DNA of 44,221 bases, from contig JANNOJ010000073.1 of the NCBI GenBank assembly GCA_031399025.1, positions 1 through 44,221 of the forward strand, given 5' to 3'. Shown here piece by piece: positions 25,357 through 34,519 of this stretch. Origin of the DNA: CBDBZL01 sp031399025. GTDB lineage: Bacteria; Pseudomonadota; Alphaproteobacteria; Sphingomonadales; Sphingomonadaceae. Position numbers and translations under genes: made by a program. Position 1 is the stretch's first letter, and the number at the start of each line of letters is the position of its first letter. The notes under the pieces were generated by a model that did not search any database, was not told the DNA's origin, and worked only from the letters and a program-made list of their open reading frames with translations.

Positions 25357-27178
25357 CCTCAAATCCGCGGTGGCGCAGGTCACCGACCGCATCGTCGAAC
25401 GCTCGCGCGCCAGCCGCTCCGCCTACCTGGAGCTGATGCGCGATGAGGGGGATCGCCACCACGATCGCAATAGCGCTCTGCCCTGCTCCAACCTGGCGCA
25501 CGGCTTTGCGGCCATGGGCGAGGATAAGGCCAGCATCGCCACCCGCCGCGGGCCGAATATCGGGATCGTCACCGCCTATAACGACACCATCTCCTCGCAT
25601 CAGCCCTACGCCGCCTATCCGCCGCAGATGAAGCTGTGGGCGCGCGAAGTGGGCGCCACCTGCCAGGTCGCCGGCGCCACCCCGGCGATGTGCGACGGCG
25701 TCACCCAGGGCATGGCGGGCATGGAGCTGTCGCTGTTCAGCCGCGACGTCATCGCCATGGCCACCGCCGTCAGCCTTAGCCATGCCATGTACGACGGCGT
25801 CGCAATGCTGGGCATGTGCGACAAGATCGTGCCTGGCCTGCTCATCGGCGGGCTGCGCTTCGGCTGGCTGCCGACCATCTTCGTGCCCGCGGGGCCCATG
25901 CCCACCGGTATCGCCAACAAGGAAAAGCAGCGCATCCGCCAGCTCTACGCGGAAGGCAAGGCGACCCGCGCCGAGCTGCTCGAAAGCGAGAGCAAGAGCT
26001 ACCATTCGCCCGGCGTGTGCACCTTCTACGGCACCGCCAACACCAACCAGATGATGCTGGAGCTGATGGGGCTGGAAGTGCCCGGCGCGCCCTTCGTCAA
26101 CCCCGGCACGCCGCTGCGCGCAGCGCTCACCCGCGCCGCCGTGCAGCGGATCGCCGCGCTCTCGGGCGAGGGTAATGATCGCCGCCCGCTGGCGCAATGC
26201 GTGGATGAGAAGGCGGTGGTCAACGCCATCGTCGGCCTGCTGGCCACGGGCGGTTCGACCAACCACATGATCCACATCCCCGCGATCGCTCGCGCCGCCG
26301 GAATCCAGGTCGATTGGGACGATTTCGCCGAACTCAGCCACGCGGTGCCGCTGCTCGCGCGGGTTTACCCCAACGGCTCGGGCGATGTGAACCACTTCCA
26401 CGCCGCGGGCGGCATCGGCTTCGTCATCCGCGAACTGCTCGACGCCGGACTCATCCACGCCGACATCATGACCGTGATGGACGAGGGCATGAGCGCCTAC
26501 CGCAACGAGCCCTGGCTCGACGGCGACGAGCTGTGCTGGCGCGAGATCGGGCCTTCCGCCGACGAGGACATCCTGCGCCCGCCATCCGCGCCGTTCCAGG
26601 CGGATGGGGGCATGCGGCTGGTCCAGGGCAATCTGGGGCGCGCCTGCTTCAAGACCAGCGCGGTGGACGCCGAGCGCTGGACCGTGGAGGCGCCGTGCCG
26701 GGTGTTCGACGAGCAGACGCAGGTCGCTCACGCCTTTGCCGCCGGTGAGCTCGACCGCGACGTGGTGGTAGTGGTCCGCTTCCAGGGTCCCCGCGCCAAC
26801 GGCATGCCCGAACTGCACAAGCTGACCCCGGTCCTGGGCGTGCTGCAGGACCGCGGCTACCAGGTGGCGCTGGTCACCGATGGGCGGATGAGCGGCGCCA
26901 GCGGCAAGGTGCCCGCCGCCATCCATGTCAGCCCCGAGGCGCTGGCCGATGCGAGCGGCGGCTGGGGTCCGCTGGCGTACCTGCGCGATGGCGACGTGGT
27001 GCGCCTCAGCGCCGAGGACGGCACGCTCGCCACCGCCGCCGATCTCTCCTCGCGCGATCCCGCACCCGCTCCGCACCCCGCGCCGGGGACCGGCCGCGAA
27101 CTGTTCGCCCTGATGCGCAGCGGTGCCGACGAGGCCGAGCGGGGCGCTTGCGCCATGCTCGCGATGGCAGGCCTGTGA
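25349..27178 (+). CDS. edd: Phosphogluconate dehydratase
   Basis: Edd dehydrates 6-phosphogluconate to KDPG and contains an iron-sulfur cluster. The 609-residue length is normal. Family blocks include NIGIVTAYNDTISSHQPY, TPAMCDGVTQG, GMCDKIVPG, GTANTNQMMLELMG and DGRMSGASGKVPAAIHV, the last being the IlvD/Edd signature 2. The start overlaps the zwf stop by 8 bp and the stop is 7 bp before the glucokinase GTG. It works with Zwf upstream and Eda downstream. Confidence 0.97.
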   Translation: MSNLKSAVAQVTDRIVERSRASRSAYLELMRDEGDRHHDRNSALPCSNLAHGFAAMGEDKASIATRRGPNIGIVTAYNDTISSHQPYAAYPPQMKLWAREVGATCQVAGATPAMCDGVTQGMAGMELSLFSRDVIAMATAVSLSHAMYDGVAMLGMCDKIVPGLLIGGLRFGWLPTIFVPAGPMPTGIANKEKQRIRQLYAEGKATRAELLESESKSYHSPGVCTFYGTANTNQMMLELMGLEVPGAPFVNPGTPLRAALTRAAVQRIAALSGEGNDRRPLAQCVDEKAVVNAIVGLLATGGSTNHMIHIPAIARAAGIQVDWDDFAELSHAVPLLARVYPNGSGDVNHFHAAGGIGFVIRELLDAGLIHADIMTVMDEGMSAYRNEPWLDGDELCWREIGPSADEDILRPPSAPFQADGGMRLVQGNLGRACFKTSAVDAERWTVEAPCRVFDEQTQVAHAFAAGELDRDVVVVVRFQGPRANGMPELHKLTPVLGVLQDRGYQVALVTDGRMSGASGKVPAAIHVSPEALADASGGWGPLAYLRDGDVVRLSAEDGTLATAADLSSRDPAPAPHPAPGTGRELFALMRSGADEAERGACAMLAMAGL

Positions 27179-27185
27179 GCCCCGC

Positions 27186-28190
27186 GTGAGCGACCTCGTC
27201 ACCGTCGACATCGGCGGCACGCACGCGCGCTTCGCCCTCGCCAGCCTCGGCGCCGATGGCGCGATTGCGCTGGGCGAGGTGACGACGCTGAAGACCTCGG
27301 ACTATGTCAGCCTCGAACGCGCCTGGGCCGACTTCGCCGCCCGCTCCCCGACGCCGCTGCCCGGTGCCGCCGCCATCGCCATCGCCGGGCCGGTGACGGG
27401 CGAGATCGTCCGGATGACCAACAATTCCTGGGTGCTCGACACCGGCGCGCTCGACGCGCAGCTGGGGCTCGACCAGGTCACCGTGCTCAATGATTTCCAC
27501 GCGGTCGCCCATGCCGTGGCCTGTGCGACACCGGCCGAGTTGGTTCACCTGGCCGGCCCCGACCGACCTCTGCCCGAGCGCGGCACGGTGAGCGTGATCG
27601 GCCCCGGCACGGGCCTGGGGGTGGCCCATTTCCACCGGTTCGGTAGCGCCCCCCTCGGCAGCTACCATGTCCAGGCGACCGAGGGCGGGCATGTCGATTT
27701 CGCGCCGGTCGACCACATCGATGATCTGCTGCTGGCGTCGCTGCGCGCCCGCCATCGCCGCGTTTCCACCGAGCGCGTGGTCGCCGGGCCGGGGATCGTC
27801 GAGATCCGCCGCACGCTCGCCGCGCTGGAGAAGACGGCGCTCGCCGAGCTGGACGATCGCACCATCTGGGAGCGCGGACTGGGCACCGAGGGCGTGCCGG
27901 CCGATCCGCTGTGCGCCGCGGCGGTCGAGCGCTTCTGCCAGTCGCTCGGCAGCGTCGCGGGCGATTACGCGCTGGCGCACGGGGCTAGCGCAGTCGTGAT
28001 CGCCGGTGGCCTGGGCTATCGTTTGCGCAACCGGCTCCCCCGCTCGGGTTTCGCGGCGCGCTTCACCTTCAAGGGCCGCTACGAACAGATGATGGCAGCC
28101 ATCCCGGTGCGGCTTATCACCCACCCCCAACCCGGTCTCTACGGCGCCGCGGCGGCGTTCTTTCAGGCGCGAAATGGAGCGGCAGCATGA
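27186..28190 (+). CDS. glk: Glucokinase
   Basis: Glk phosphorylates glucose with ATP to feed Zwf. The 334-residue protein has the bacterial Glk family blocks: DIGGTHARFAL (phosphate 1), NNSWVLD, VLNDFHAVAHAV with the catalytic Asp, GPGTGLGVAHF, TEGGHVDFAP and VVIAGGLGYRL. GTG 27186 is chosen as the only start that places this phosphate-binding motif at the N-terminus. The TGA overlaps the eda ATG in an ATGA junction. Confidence 0.95.
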   Translation: MSDLVTVDIGGTHARFALASLGADGAIALGEVTTLKTSDYVSLERAWADFAARSPTPLPGAAAIAIAGPVTGEIVRMTNNSWVLDTGALDAQLGLDQVTVLNDFHAVAHAVACATPAELVHLAGPDRPLPERGTVSVIGPGTGLGVAHFHRFGSAPLGSYHVQATEGGHVDFAPVDHIDDLLLASLRARHRRVSTERVVAGPGIVEIRRTLAALEKTALAELDDRTIWERGLGTEGVPADPLCAAAVERFCQSLGSVAGDYALAHGASAVVIAGGLGYRLRNRLPRSGFAARFTFKGRYEQMMAAIPVRLITHPQPGLYGAAAAFFQARNGAAA

Positions 28191-28798
28191 GCGATATCGG
28201 CGAGATCATGCGTCTGGCGCCGGTGATCCCGGTGCTGGTGGTGGAGGAGGTGGCGCAAGCCCAGACCATGGCGCAGGCGCTGGTGGCGGGCGGCCTGCCG
28301 GCGCTCGAGGTGACGCTGCGGACCCCCGCGGCGCTCGACATCATCCGCGCGATGAAGCAAGTGCCGGGCGCGGTGGTGGGCGCCGGCACGGTGCTCAATC
28401 CGCGCCAGCTCGACGAGGCGCTGGGCGCGGGCGCCGAGTTCATCGTTTCGCCTGGCCTTACCGAGCCGCTCGGGCACGCCGCGATGGCCGCGGGCGCGCC
28501 CTTCCTGCCCGGGATCGCCAATGCCGGCGACATCATGCGCGGGCTCGACCTGGGGCTCGCGTACTTCAAGTTCTTCCCGGCGATGGCGTCGGGCGGGATC
28601 GCCGCCCTGAAGGCCCTCGCCGCGCCGTTCGCGCAGGTGCGCTTCTGCCCGACCGGGGGGATCGGCGCCGCCAACGCCGCCGAGTGGCTGGCGCTGGAGC
28701 CGGTGCTGTGCGTGGGCGGCAGCTGGGTGGCGCCCGGCGGCGCCTCGGCCGCCGAGATCGAGCATCTGGCGCGCGCCGCCGCCAGCCTGCGGCCGTGA
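28187..28798 (+). CDS. eda: KDPG aldolase (2-dehydro-3-deoxy-phosphogluconate aldolase)
   Basis: Eda splits KDPG into pyruvate and glyceraldehyde-3-phosphate and closes the Entner-Doudoroff route. The 203-residue protein is of normal size. Glu41 in LEVTLRTP and the Schiff-base lysine Lys128 in YFKFFPA are present, along with FCPTGGIG. The start is coupled to the glk stop through ATGA, and the stop overlaps the next gene's GTG in GTGA. Confidence 0.96.
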   Translation: MSDIGEIMRLAPVIPVLVVEEVAQAQTMAQALVAGGLPALEVTLRTPAALDIIRAMKQVPGAVVGAGTVLNPRQLDEALGAGAEFIVSPGLTEPLGHAAMAAGAPFLPGIANAGDIMRGLDLGLAYFKFFPAMASGGIAALKALAAPFAQVRFCPTGGIGAANAAEWLALEPVLCVGGSWVAPGGASAAEIEHLARAAASLRP

Positions 28799-31596
28799 CC
28801 AGCCTCGCCGATCTGCTCGCGCGCCTCCAGGCGCTGCACGGGCGGACGGAAGAGACGCCGCTGTTCAACCCGGTGTTCCAGCTCTCGCTCGATTTGTCGC
28901 GGCAGATCGAGAGCGGCGCGCTGCCGCTCGAGCAATGCGCCGGGCTCATCGCCGAGCTGGAATGCCACGCGCTGCAATCGCGCGCGGCGCGGCTGCGGCG
29001 GCTGACCGCCCCCGTGGCCGGCGAGCCCGACGCCGACCTGCTGGCGGGCGCGCCCGACAGGGTCGATTTCACCACCTTCCGCGCCCGGTGGGAACGCCCA
29101 TTGCTGCACGCGGTGTTCACCGCTCATCCCACCTTCCTGCTGACCCCCGACCAGTCTGACGCGGTCGCGCGCAGCGCCTCGCACGACGGGCCGATCGATG
29201 CCGCCTGCATTGCCCTGGGCGAGCGGGCGCCGATCACGCTCGATCACGAACACGCCCAGGCCATGCGCGCGATCGGCCATGCGCAGGGCGCCCGCGACGC
29301 GATCGTCACGCGCCTGCTCGAGCACGCGCGCGAGCACTGGCCGCAGGACTGGCTCGACTTCCAGCCGCTGCCGTTCCGCTTCGCCAGCTGGGTGGGCTAC
29401 GACATGGACGGGCGGACCGACATCGACTGGTCCAAGTCGATCGGCTTCCGCCTGGCGGAAAAGGCCGAGCGGTTGGCGCGCTACACCGCAGCGCTCGCCG
29501 CCATCGACACGGGCCATTCGCTGCTGTCGGAGATGCGCCACGCGACCGCCTATGCCCAGGAGCGGGCGCAGGATTTCGCGGTCGATCTGACCGAGCCGGC
29601 GGCGCTGTCGGTCGCCGCCAACCGGCTCACCTCCACCGACCCTCGGCGGCTGCTCACCCTGTCGCAGTACATCGACCAGTTCGAGGCCGAAGCGCGCATG
29701 GCGGATGCGGCCGACGATGGCGCGCGGGCGGTGGCGCTCAAGACGCTGGCGGCGGCGATGCGCGCCGACGGCCTGGGCATGGGTTGGATCCACTTCCGGG
29801 TGAACGCCAAGCAACTCCACAACGCCATTCGCCGCCGGATCGACCCCGCTGGCGAGATCGACCTCGCCAGCAAGGGCGCCATCGTCCACCTACGCAAGGC
29901 GATCGCCGAGGTGCGGCCGGTCCGCAGCAATTTCGCCGCGCTGGCGATCGAGGCTTCCACCGCTACCCGCCAGTTCCTCGCCATGGCGCAGATCCTCGGC
30001 CACATCGATGCCGACCAGCCGATCCGCATGCTGGTGGCCGAATGCGAGGAGCCCGCCACGGTGCTCGCCGCGCTATATTTCGCCAAGCTGTTCGGGGTGG
30101 ATGGCAAGGTGGATGTCTCGCCGCTGTTCGAGACCGAGCAGGCGCTCGAGCACGGCGGCCGCTTCCTCGACGCGCTGCTCGCCGAGGAGGCCTATCGCGC
30201 CTACGCCCGCAAGCGCGGCCGGGTGGCGATCCAGACCGGGTTCTCGGATGCCGGGCGCTTCGTGGGCCAGGTGCCCGCGAGCCTGGCCATCGAGCGGCTG
30301 CAGGGCCGCTTCGCCCGGGCGATGGCCGAGCTGGGCAACCCGGGCGACACCGCGGCGCTGGTGTTCAACACGCATGGCGAGAGCATGGGCCGCGGGGCGC
30401 ATCCCGCCAGCTTCGCCGATCGCCTCGCCTGGCCGCTCAGCCCCTGGGCGCGGCGCCGGTTCGCCGAAGCCGGCGTACGGCTCGAGCCGGAGGTCAGCTT
30501 CCAGGGCGGGGATGGCTATCTGTGGTTCGCCACGCCCGAACTGGCGCTGGCCACGCTGACCCGCATCGCCCGCCTGCGCCCGGCCGAGGCCGAGCCGGAG
30601 GGGTCGCCCGATCCATTCTACGAGCGGACCGATCTCAGCCTCGATTTCTACCGTTCCATCCGCGACCACCAGCGCGAACACCTGGAAAGCCGCACTTACG
30701 CCCGCGCGGTGACCGCCTTCGGCCTGGGCCTCCTCAACCCCACCGGCAGCCGCGTGTCGCGCCGCCAATCGGACATCTCCGCCGACCGCGAGATGTCGTT
30801 GCGCCAGATCCGCGCAATTCCGCACAACGCCATCCTGCAGCAGCTGGGCTATCCGGTGAACGTGATCGCCGGCATCGGCACGGCCGCGCAGGGCAATTAC
30901 GAGGAGCTGGCCGCGCTTGTCTCCGAGAGCGCGCGCGGGCGCCAGCTCATCCGCCTGGTGCGCAGCGCCGATGCGCTCGCCAGCGTGAAGACGGTGGCCG
31001 CCTACGGCGAGCTGTTCAATTCGGCCTATTGGGCCAGCCGGCCCTATCGCGGCACCGAAAGCCACCTGGCCGGCCCTTGCGCCGCGCTGGCCGAATACCT
31101 GGTGCATGACGACCGGATCGGCGAGTTCCGCCGCCTTGCCAGCCTGTTGCGGGTGGATGCGCTCAAACTCCGCCGGCTGCTCGACCGCGTTCCTGCAGAG
31201 CCCGCAAGTTCAGGAAGCGGCGCCGAGCGCGAGGACGTGCGCCGGCGGATCGGCGTGCTCCAGGGGCTGCGACTGGCGCTGTTGCAGCACATGTTCATCC
31301 GCGCCATCAGCGTGCCGGTGTTCAGCCGGGCCAACGACATCAGCCGCGAGGACGTGCTGGAGATGGTCTTCACGCTGCGGGTCGAGGAGGCGCTGGACCA
31401 GTTGCGCCGCGCCTTCCCGACCGATTTCCCGCGGATCGCCGATTTCCAACTCAAGCAGCCGACGGATTATCCCGACAGCGCCGACGAGGGCTACGAGGCT
31501 ATCCGCCGCGGATGCGTCGAACCCATCGAACGCGCCTGGCGACTGAGCTTGCGGATTTCCACCGCCATCGCCAACGAGTTCGGCGCCCATGGCTGA
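28795..31596 (+). CDS. Divergent phosphoenolpyruvate carboxylase-family protein
   Basis: The 933-residue protein aligns over its length with PEPC (PF00311). Retained are the catalytic His (His111 in FTAHPTF), the Asp of the lysine loop (Asp485), PLFET (444-448, glutamate equivalent to E. coli Glu506), and Arg533 in MGRG, equivalent to Arg587. Changed are Lys546 to Arg488 (SDAGRFVG), His579 to Asn525 and Arg581 to His527 (VFNTHGESMGRG against LFHGRGGSIGRG), and GGDRDGNP to GYDMDGRT. The C-terminal Gly remains but the QNTG end is lost. GTG 28795 overlaps the eda stop (GTGA), so it is translated with the Entner-Doudoroff genes. Anaplerotic PEPC activity is possible but not certain. Confidence 0.85.
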   Translation: MTSLADLLARLQALHGRTEETPLFNPVFQLSLDLSRQIESGALPLEQCAGLIAELECHALQSRAARLRRLTAPVAGEPDADLLAGAPDRVDFTTFRARWERPLLHAVFTAHPTFLLTPDQSDAVARSASHDGPIDAACIALGERAPITLDHEHAQAMRAIGHAQGARDAIVTRLLEHAREHWPQDWLDFQPLPFRFASWVGYDMDGRTDIDWSKSIGFRLAEKAERLARYTAALAAIDTGHSLLSEMRHATAYAQERAQDFAVDLTEPAALSVAANRLTSTDPRRLLTLSQYIDQFEAEARMADAADDGARAVALKTLAAAMRADGLGMGWIHFRVNAKQLHNAIRRRIDPAGEIDLASKGAIVHLRKAIAEVRPVRSNFAALAIEASTATRQFLAMAQILGHIDADQPIRMLVAECEEPATVLAALYFAKLFGVDGKVDVSPLFETEQALEHGGRFLDALLAEEAYRAYARKRGRVAIQTGFSDAGRFVGQVPASLAIERLQGRFARAMAELGNPGDTAALVFNTHGESMGRGAHPASFADRLAWPLSPWARRRFAEAGVRLEPEVSFQGGDGYLWFATPELALATLTRIARLRPAEAEPEGSPDPFYERTDLSLDFYRSIRDHQREHLESRTYARAVTAFGLGLLNPTGSRVSRRQSDISADREMSLRQIRAIPHNAILQQLGYPVNVIAGIGTAAQGNYEELAALVSESARGRQLIRLVRSADALASVKTVAAYGELFNSAYWASRPYRGTESHLAGPCAALAEYLVHDDRIGEFRRLASLLRVDALKLRRLLDRVPAEPASSGSGAEREDVRRRIGVLQGLRLALLQHMFIRAISVPVFSRANDISREDVLEMVFTLRVEEALDQLRRAFPTDFPRIADFQLKQPTDYPDSADEGYEAIRRGCVEPIERAWRLSLRISTAIANEFGAHG

Positions 31597-31613
31597 TACG
31601 ACGGCGCCCTGTT

Positions 31614-32441
31614 TTGCTTGAGCGCCCGGGAGCACTGGCATCGCCCGCGGCTGCCCTGGCGCTCTATCTCGAGTTCGCCGTCGTTCACAAATTTCGGGTG
31701 GTGCTGGCCCTCTTGCGCGGTAATCTGGTGTGCCTGCTGCAGAAGCTGCGACCGCACCTTGCCCAGGGTCCGAGGCTTTCGGCCTACGGAGTGCAGTTGC
31801 ACGCCAATTTCGCCGACTGGACTTTCCGGTACTGCCTTTACGGAACGTACGGTCGGCATCTGTCAGGCTATCTGGAGCAGCAGGATGCCGAGGTGGCGTT
31901 CCTCGACATCGGCGCCAACCAGGGGTTGTTCGCGCTGATCGCGGCGCGCAATCCGCATATCCGCCAGGTCGTGGCGATCGAGCCGGTGCCGCGGACCCAC
32001 TCCCTGCTGCGGCTGAACACGCTGGCGAACGGCGTCGCGGGCAAGATCGAGCTGGTCCCGGCGGCCTTGTCGGATCGTGCGGGGGTGGCGCAAATCGCCA
32101 CCAAGGCGCACCACAGCGGCGTCGCCTCGCTCGCGCGACGGCCAGGCGGCGGGATGGGGGCGAGCGAGACGATCCGGCTCATCACCCATGCCGAGCTCGA
32201 CGAATTGTTGCCCGGCGACTTGCCGATCATCGTCAAGGTGGATGTCGAAGGGCACGAGCCGACGGTGATCGGCGAACTGCTGAAATCGCGCCACGCGGCG
32301 CGCATCGTGGCGATCTTCTATGAGGCGGACGAACGCTGGGCCGACCCAACCGCCTTGCGGGCCGTGCTTGAGGCCGCCGGGTTCCGCCGCTTCCGCAAGT
32401 TCGGCATCAACCGCCATTACGACATGCTCGCCGAGCGCTAG
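31614..32441 (+). CDS. FkbM-family SAM-dependent methyltransferase
   Basis: FkbM-type enzymes methylate hydroxyls of sugars and other small molecules. The SAM-binding motif I is FLDIGANQGLFAL, followed by VVAIEPVP, and the second half has IVKVDVEGHEPTVIGEL, typical of the family. The N-terminus is uncertain: TTG 31614 is the first plausible start after the preceding gene's stop, but no ribosome site is clear, and the true start may lie further in. The TAG overlaps the stop of the convergent tilS in a CTAG. The target molecule is unknown. Confidence 0.8.
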   Translation: MLERPGALASPAAALALYLEFAVVHKFRVVLALLRGNLVCLLQKLRPHLAQGPRLSAYGVQLHANFADWTFRYCLYGTYGRHLSGYLEQQDAEVAFLDIGANQGLFALIAARNPHIRQVVAIEPVPRTHSLLRLNTLANGVAGKIELVPAALSDRAGVAQIATKAHHSGVASLARRPGGGMGASETIRLITHAELDELLPGDLPIIVKVDVEGHEPTVIGELLKSRHAARIVAIFYEADERWADPTALRAVLEAAGFRRFRKFGINRHYDMLAER

Positions 32442-33436
32442 GCCCGCCTGGGGGGTTCGGGGCGGAAGATCCAGCGCCGGCCCTGCCCCGCCGCGTCATC
32501 GGTGGTGACAAGGACGCCGGCGATGTTGCCCCCTTGCCCCGCCTCCAGCCGGTTAAGCAGCCGCGCCACATCCTGACCTCTTGGCGGCGATCCGAGCCTG
32601 GTGATCGCCCGTTCGATGATGCGCAGGTGGATGGCGCGCCAGCCCTCGCAGCGGAAGACGATGCAGTCCGGCTCGCACGTCGCGTTGGTTTTCCAGAACA
32701 TCGACGTGACGCATTCCAGAACTTCTTCCGCTTCTGCGAGATGGCCGGCGGATTGCGCCAGCGCGAGGGCATCGAGCCAGTCGGATTGCGCCAATGCCCG
32801 TCGGATCCGGACCCGCCCGAAGCTCTCGTCCTGGTTGCTCGGGTCGTCGACCGGGTTGATGCCGGCTGCCTGCACGACCTGGGCAAGCTCGGCGCGGCGG
32901 AAGTAGAGGACCGGGCGGATCAGCCTGATGCCCTCATGATCCTCCAGCCAGCTCGCCTCGCGGACCCCCGCGAGCCCCGCCACTCCGCTTCCGCGGTTCA
33001 GACGCATGAGGAGCGTCTCGGCTTGGTCGTCGGCGTGGTGAGCGGTGGCAAGGGCGGCGAGACCTCGCTCCACTGCCCATTCAGCGAGCGCGGCGTAGCG
33101 CGCCTTGCGCGCCTGGGCCTGGAGATTGCCTTCGCCGACCTTCGCCTTGAGCACCGTGCACGCGATGTTCCGTTCGGCGCAGGCTGTCTCGACCAGCGCG
33201 CATTCCGCCGCCGCCTCGGGGCGCAGGCCGTGATCTACCGCGGCGACTTCGAATTGGCCCGGCGCCGCCGCCTCTGCGAGCAGCAGCATGGCCATCGAGT
33301 CCGGTCCGCCCGAAACGGCCAGGCCGATCCTGCCGCGCTCGGGGAGCAGCCGGGCGAGCGCGGCGGCGAACCTGGCAACCAGGTCCGCCGGCGCAGCCGC
33401 CTCAGTCGCAGTCGATCCGGGCGCGGTTGGCATCAT
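32438..33436 (-). CDS. tilS: tRNA(Ile)-lysidine synthetase
   Basis: TilS attaches lysine to cytidine 34 of the CAU-anticodon isoleucine tRNA, an essential step for reading AUA codons. The PP-loop SGGPDSMA and the conserved TAHHADDQAETLLMRL block followed by RGSGVAGLAG are present, as is the dimerisation-associated PVDDPSNQDESFGRVRIR segment. ATG 33436 (MMPTAPG) overlaps the ybgF 3' end by 35 bp; the frame extends to 33481 but that would overlap further. The 332-residue product is in the normal range for alphaproteobacteria. Its stop shares CTAG with the convergent methyltransferase. Confidence 0.92.
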   Translation of the reverse strand: MMPTAPGSTATEAAAPADLVARFAAALARLLPERGRIGLAVSGGPDSMAMLLLAEAAAPGQFEVAAVDHGLRPEAAAECALVETACAERNIACTVLKAKVGEGNLQAQARKARYAALAEWAVERGLAALATAHHADDQAETLLMRLNRGSGVAGLAGVREASWLEDHEGIRLIRPVLYFRRAELAQVVQAAGINPVDDPSNQDESFGRVRIRRALAQSDWLDALALAQSAGHLAEAEEVLECVTSMFWKTNATCEPDCIVFRCEGWRAIHLRIIERAITRLGSPPRGQDVARLLNRLEAGQGGNIAGVLVTTDDAAGQGRRWIFRPEPPRRA

Positions 33437-34361
33437 ATTGCTGCCGGAGCCGCCCGGTGGCCAGGGCGGGGAACGTGTCACCGAACTCGGCCAGCGCGAT
33501 GCAGGCGCGGCTGGTGTCGCCCAGCGCGATCATGCTCTGGGCCAGGTACAGCAGGCTGTCGGGCGCCCGGGCCGCCTGCTTGTCCGCCTGGTAGTTCTCG
33601 AGAAAGAAATTGGCCGCGGTGCGCGCGTTGCCGGCATCGAGGTAGGCCCGGCCGAGCAGATTGCGGCCGTAGCTGGCGCGCGGGTGGCTGGGGTGGCGTT
33701 CGAGGAACAGCGCCAGCTGCTGCTGCGCCTCGGGGTAGAAGCCTGCTTCCCACAGGCGGAAGCCGTAGGTGTATTCGTCGTCACCCGGATCGTCGGTGGC
33801 GGGCTTGGCGATGGCCTGGACCGCGGCGACGCGCTCGGGCGTGGGGGCGCTCGCCGCCGCGCCGGGCGCCGGCGGCGGCGCGAGCGCCTGCTGGCCGACG
33901 GGCGCCAATTCGCCTGGCGGGCCGTCGATCGGTACCGGGATCGGCCCGATCGGCTGCGCCGCGCTGGCCCGGGCGGTCTGAATTCCTTCAACCCGCGTCT
34001 CAAGCTGCTCGAGCGCATTGGCGTTCACCTCGCTCGCAGCGGTGAGCCGAGCGAGCTGCGCTTCGATGGCCGCCAGGCGGGCGAGCACGTCGCCCAAGGC
34101 ACTTTCGCCCGGCGTGCCCACAGGTGGCGCGGGGGTCGCCTGCGGCACGGTCGAGATCTCCGGCTCGAAGAACCGCCCATCGCCGCCGGGGAACACCGCC
34201 CGCTGCAACGCGCGCACCTCTGCTTCCAGCCGGCGTACGCGATCATCCTCCTGCGCACCCGCCGGTCCTGGCGACAGTCCGAAGGCGAGCGCCATTGCGG
34301 CGGTGACGGCGAGACCTACGCGCAGCGAACCGGGGCCAGGAAATCGGAACTGGGAGGCCAT
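33402..34361 (-). CDS. ybgF: Tol-Pal system-associated periplasmic TPR protein YbgF/CpoB
   Basis: YbgF/CpoB coordinates outer-membrane constriction with peptidoglycan synthesis. The 319-residue protein has a cleavable signal (AMALAFGLSPGPAGA), a trimerising coiled-coil (DRVRRLEAEVRALQRAV and a second stretch around residues 85-120), a Pro/Ala-rich linker, and three C-terminal TPR-like repeats (YTYGFRLWEAGFYPEAQQQL; ASYGRNLLGRAYLDAG; PDSLLYLAQSMIALGD). It overlaps tilS, an arrangement common in alphaproteobacteria, but pal and tolB are not beside it here. Confidence 0.9.
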   Translation of the reverse strand: MASQFRFPGPGSLRVGLAVTAAMALAFGLSPGPAGAQEDDRVRRLEAEVRALQRAVFPGGDGRFFEPEISTVPQATPAPPVGTPGESALGDVLARLAAIEAQLARLTAASEVNANALEQLETRVEGIQTARASAAQPIGPIPVPIDGPPGELAPVGQQALAPPPAPGAAASAPTPERVAAVQAIAKPATDDPGDDEYTYGFRLWEAGFYPEAQQQLALFLERHPSHPRASYGRNLLGRAYLDAGNARTAANFFLENYQADKQAARAPDSLLYLAQSMIALGDTSRACIALAEFGDTFPALATGRLRQQYDANRARIDCD

Positions 34362-34519
34362 GCGCGCTCATCTCCATGCGTTGCGCCAATTGTCGCGACG
34401 GGCGTCGTTGCAGATCGCCACCGAACGGCGAGTTAACCGCCGAGGTGCGCGAAGCCAAGCGCGTGGCATACGCTTTGCCGGGGAAAGCGGGCCTTGCGGC
34501 GTTTGAGTTGCGGGAAGAG

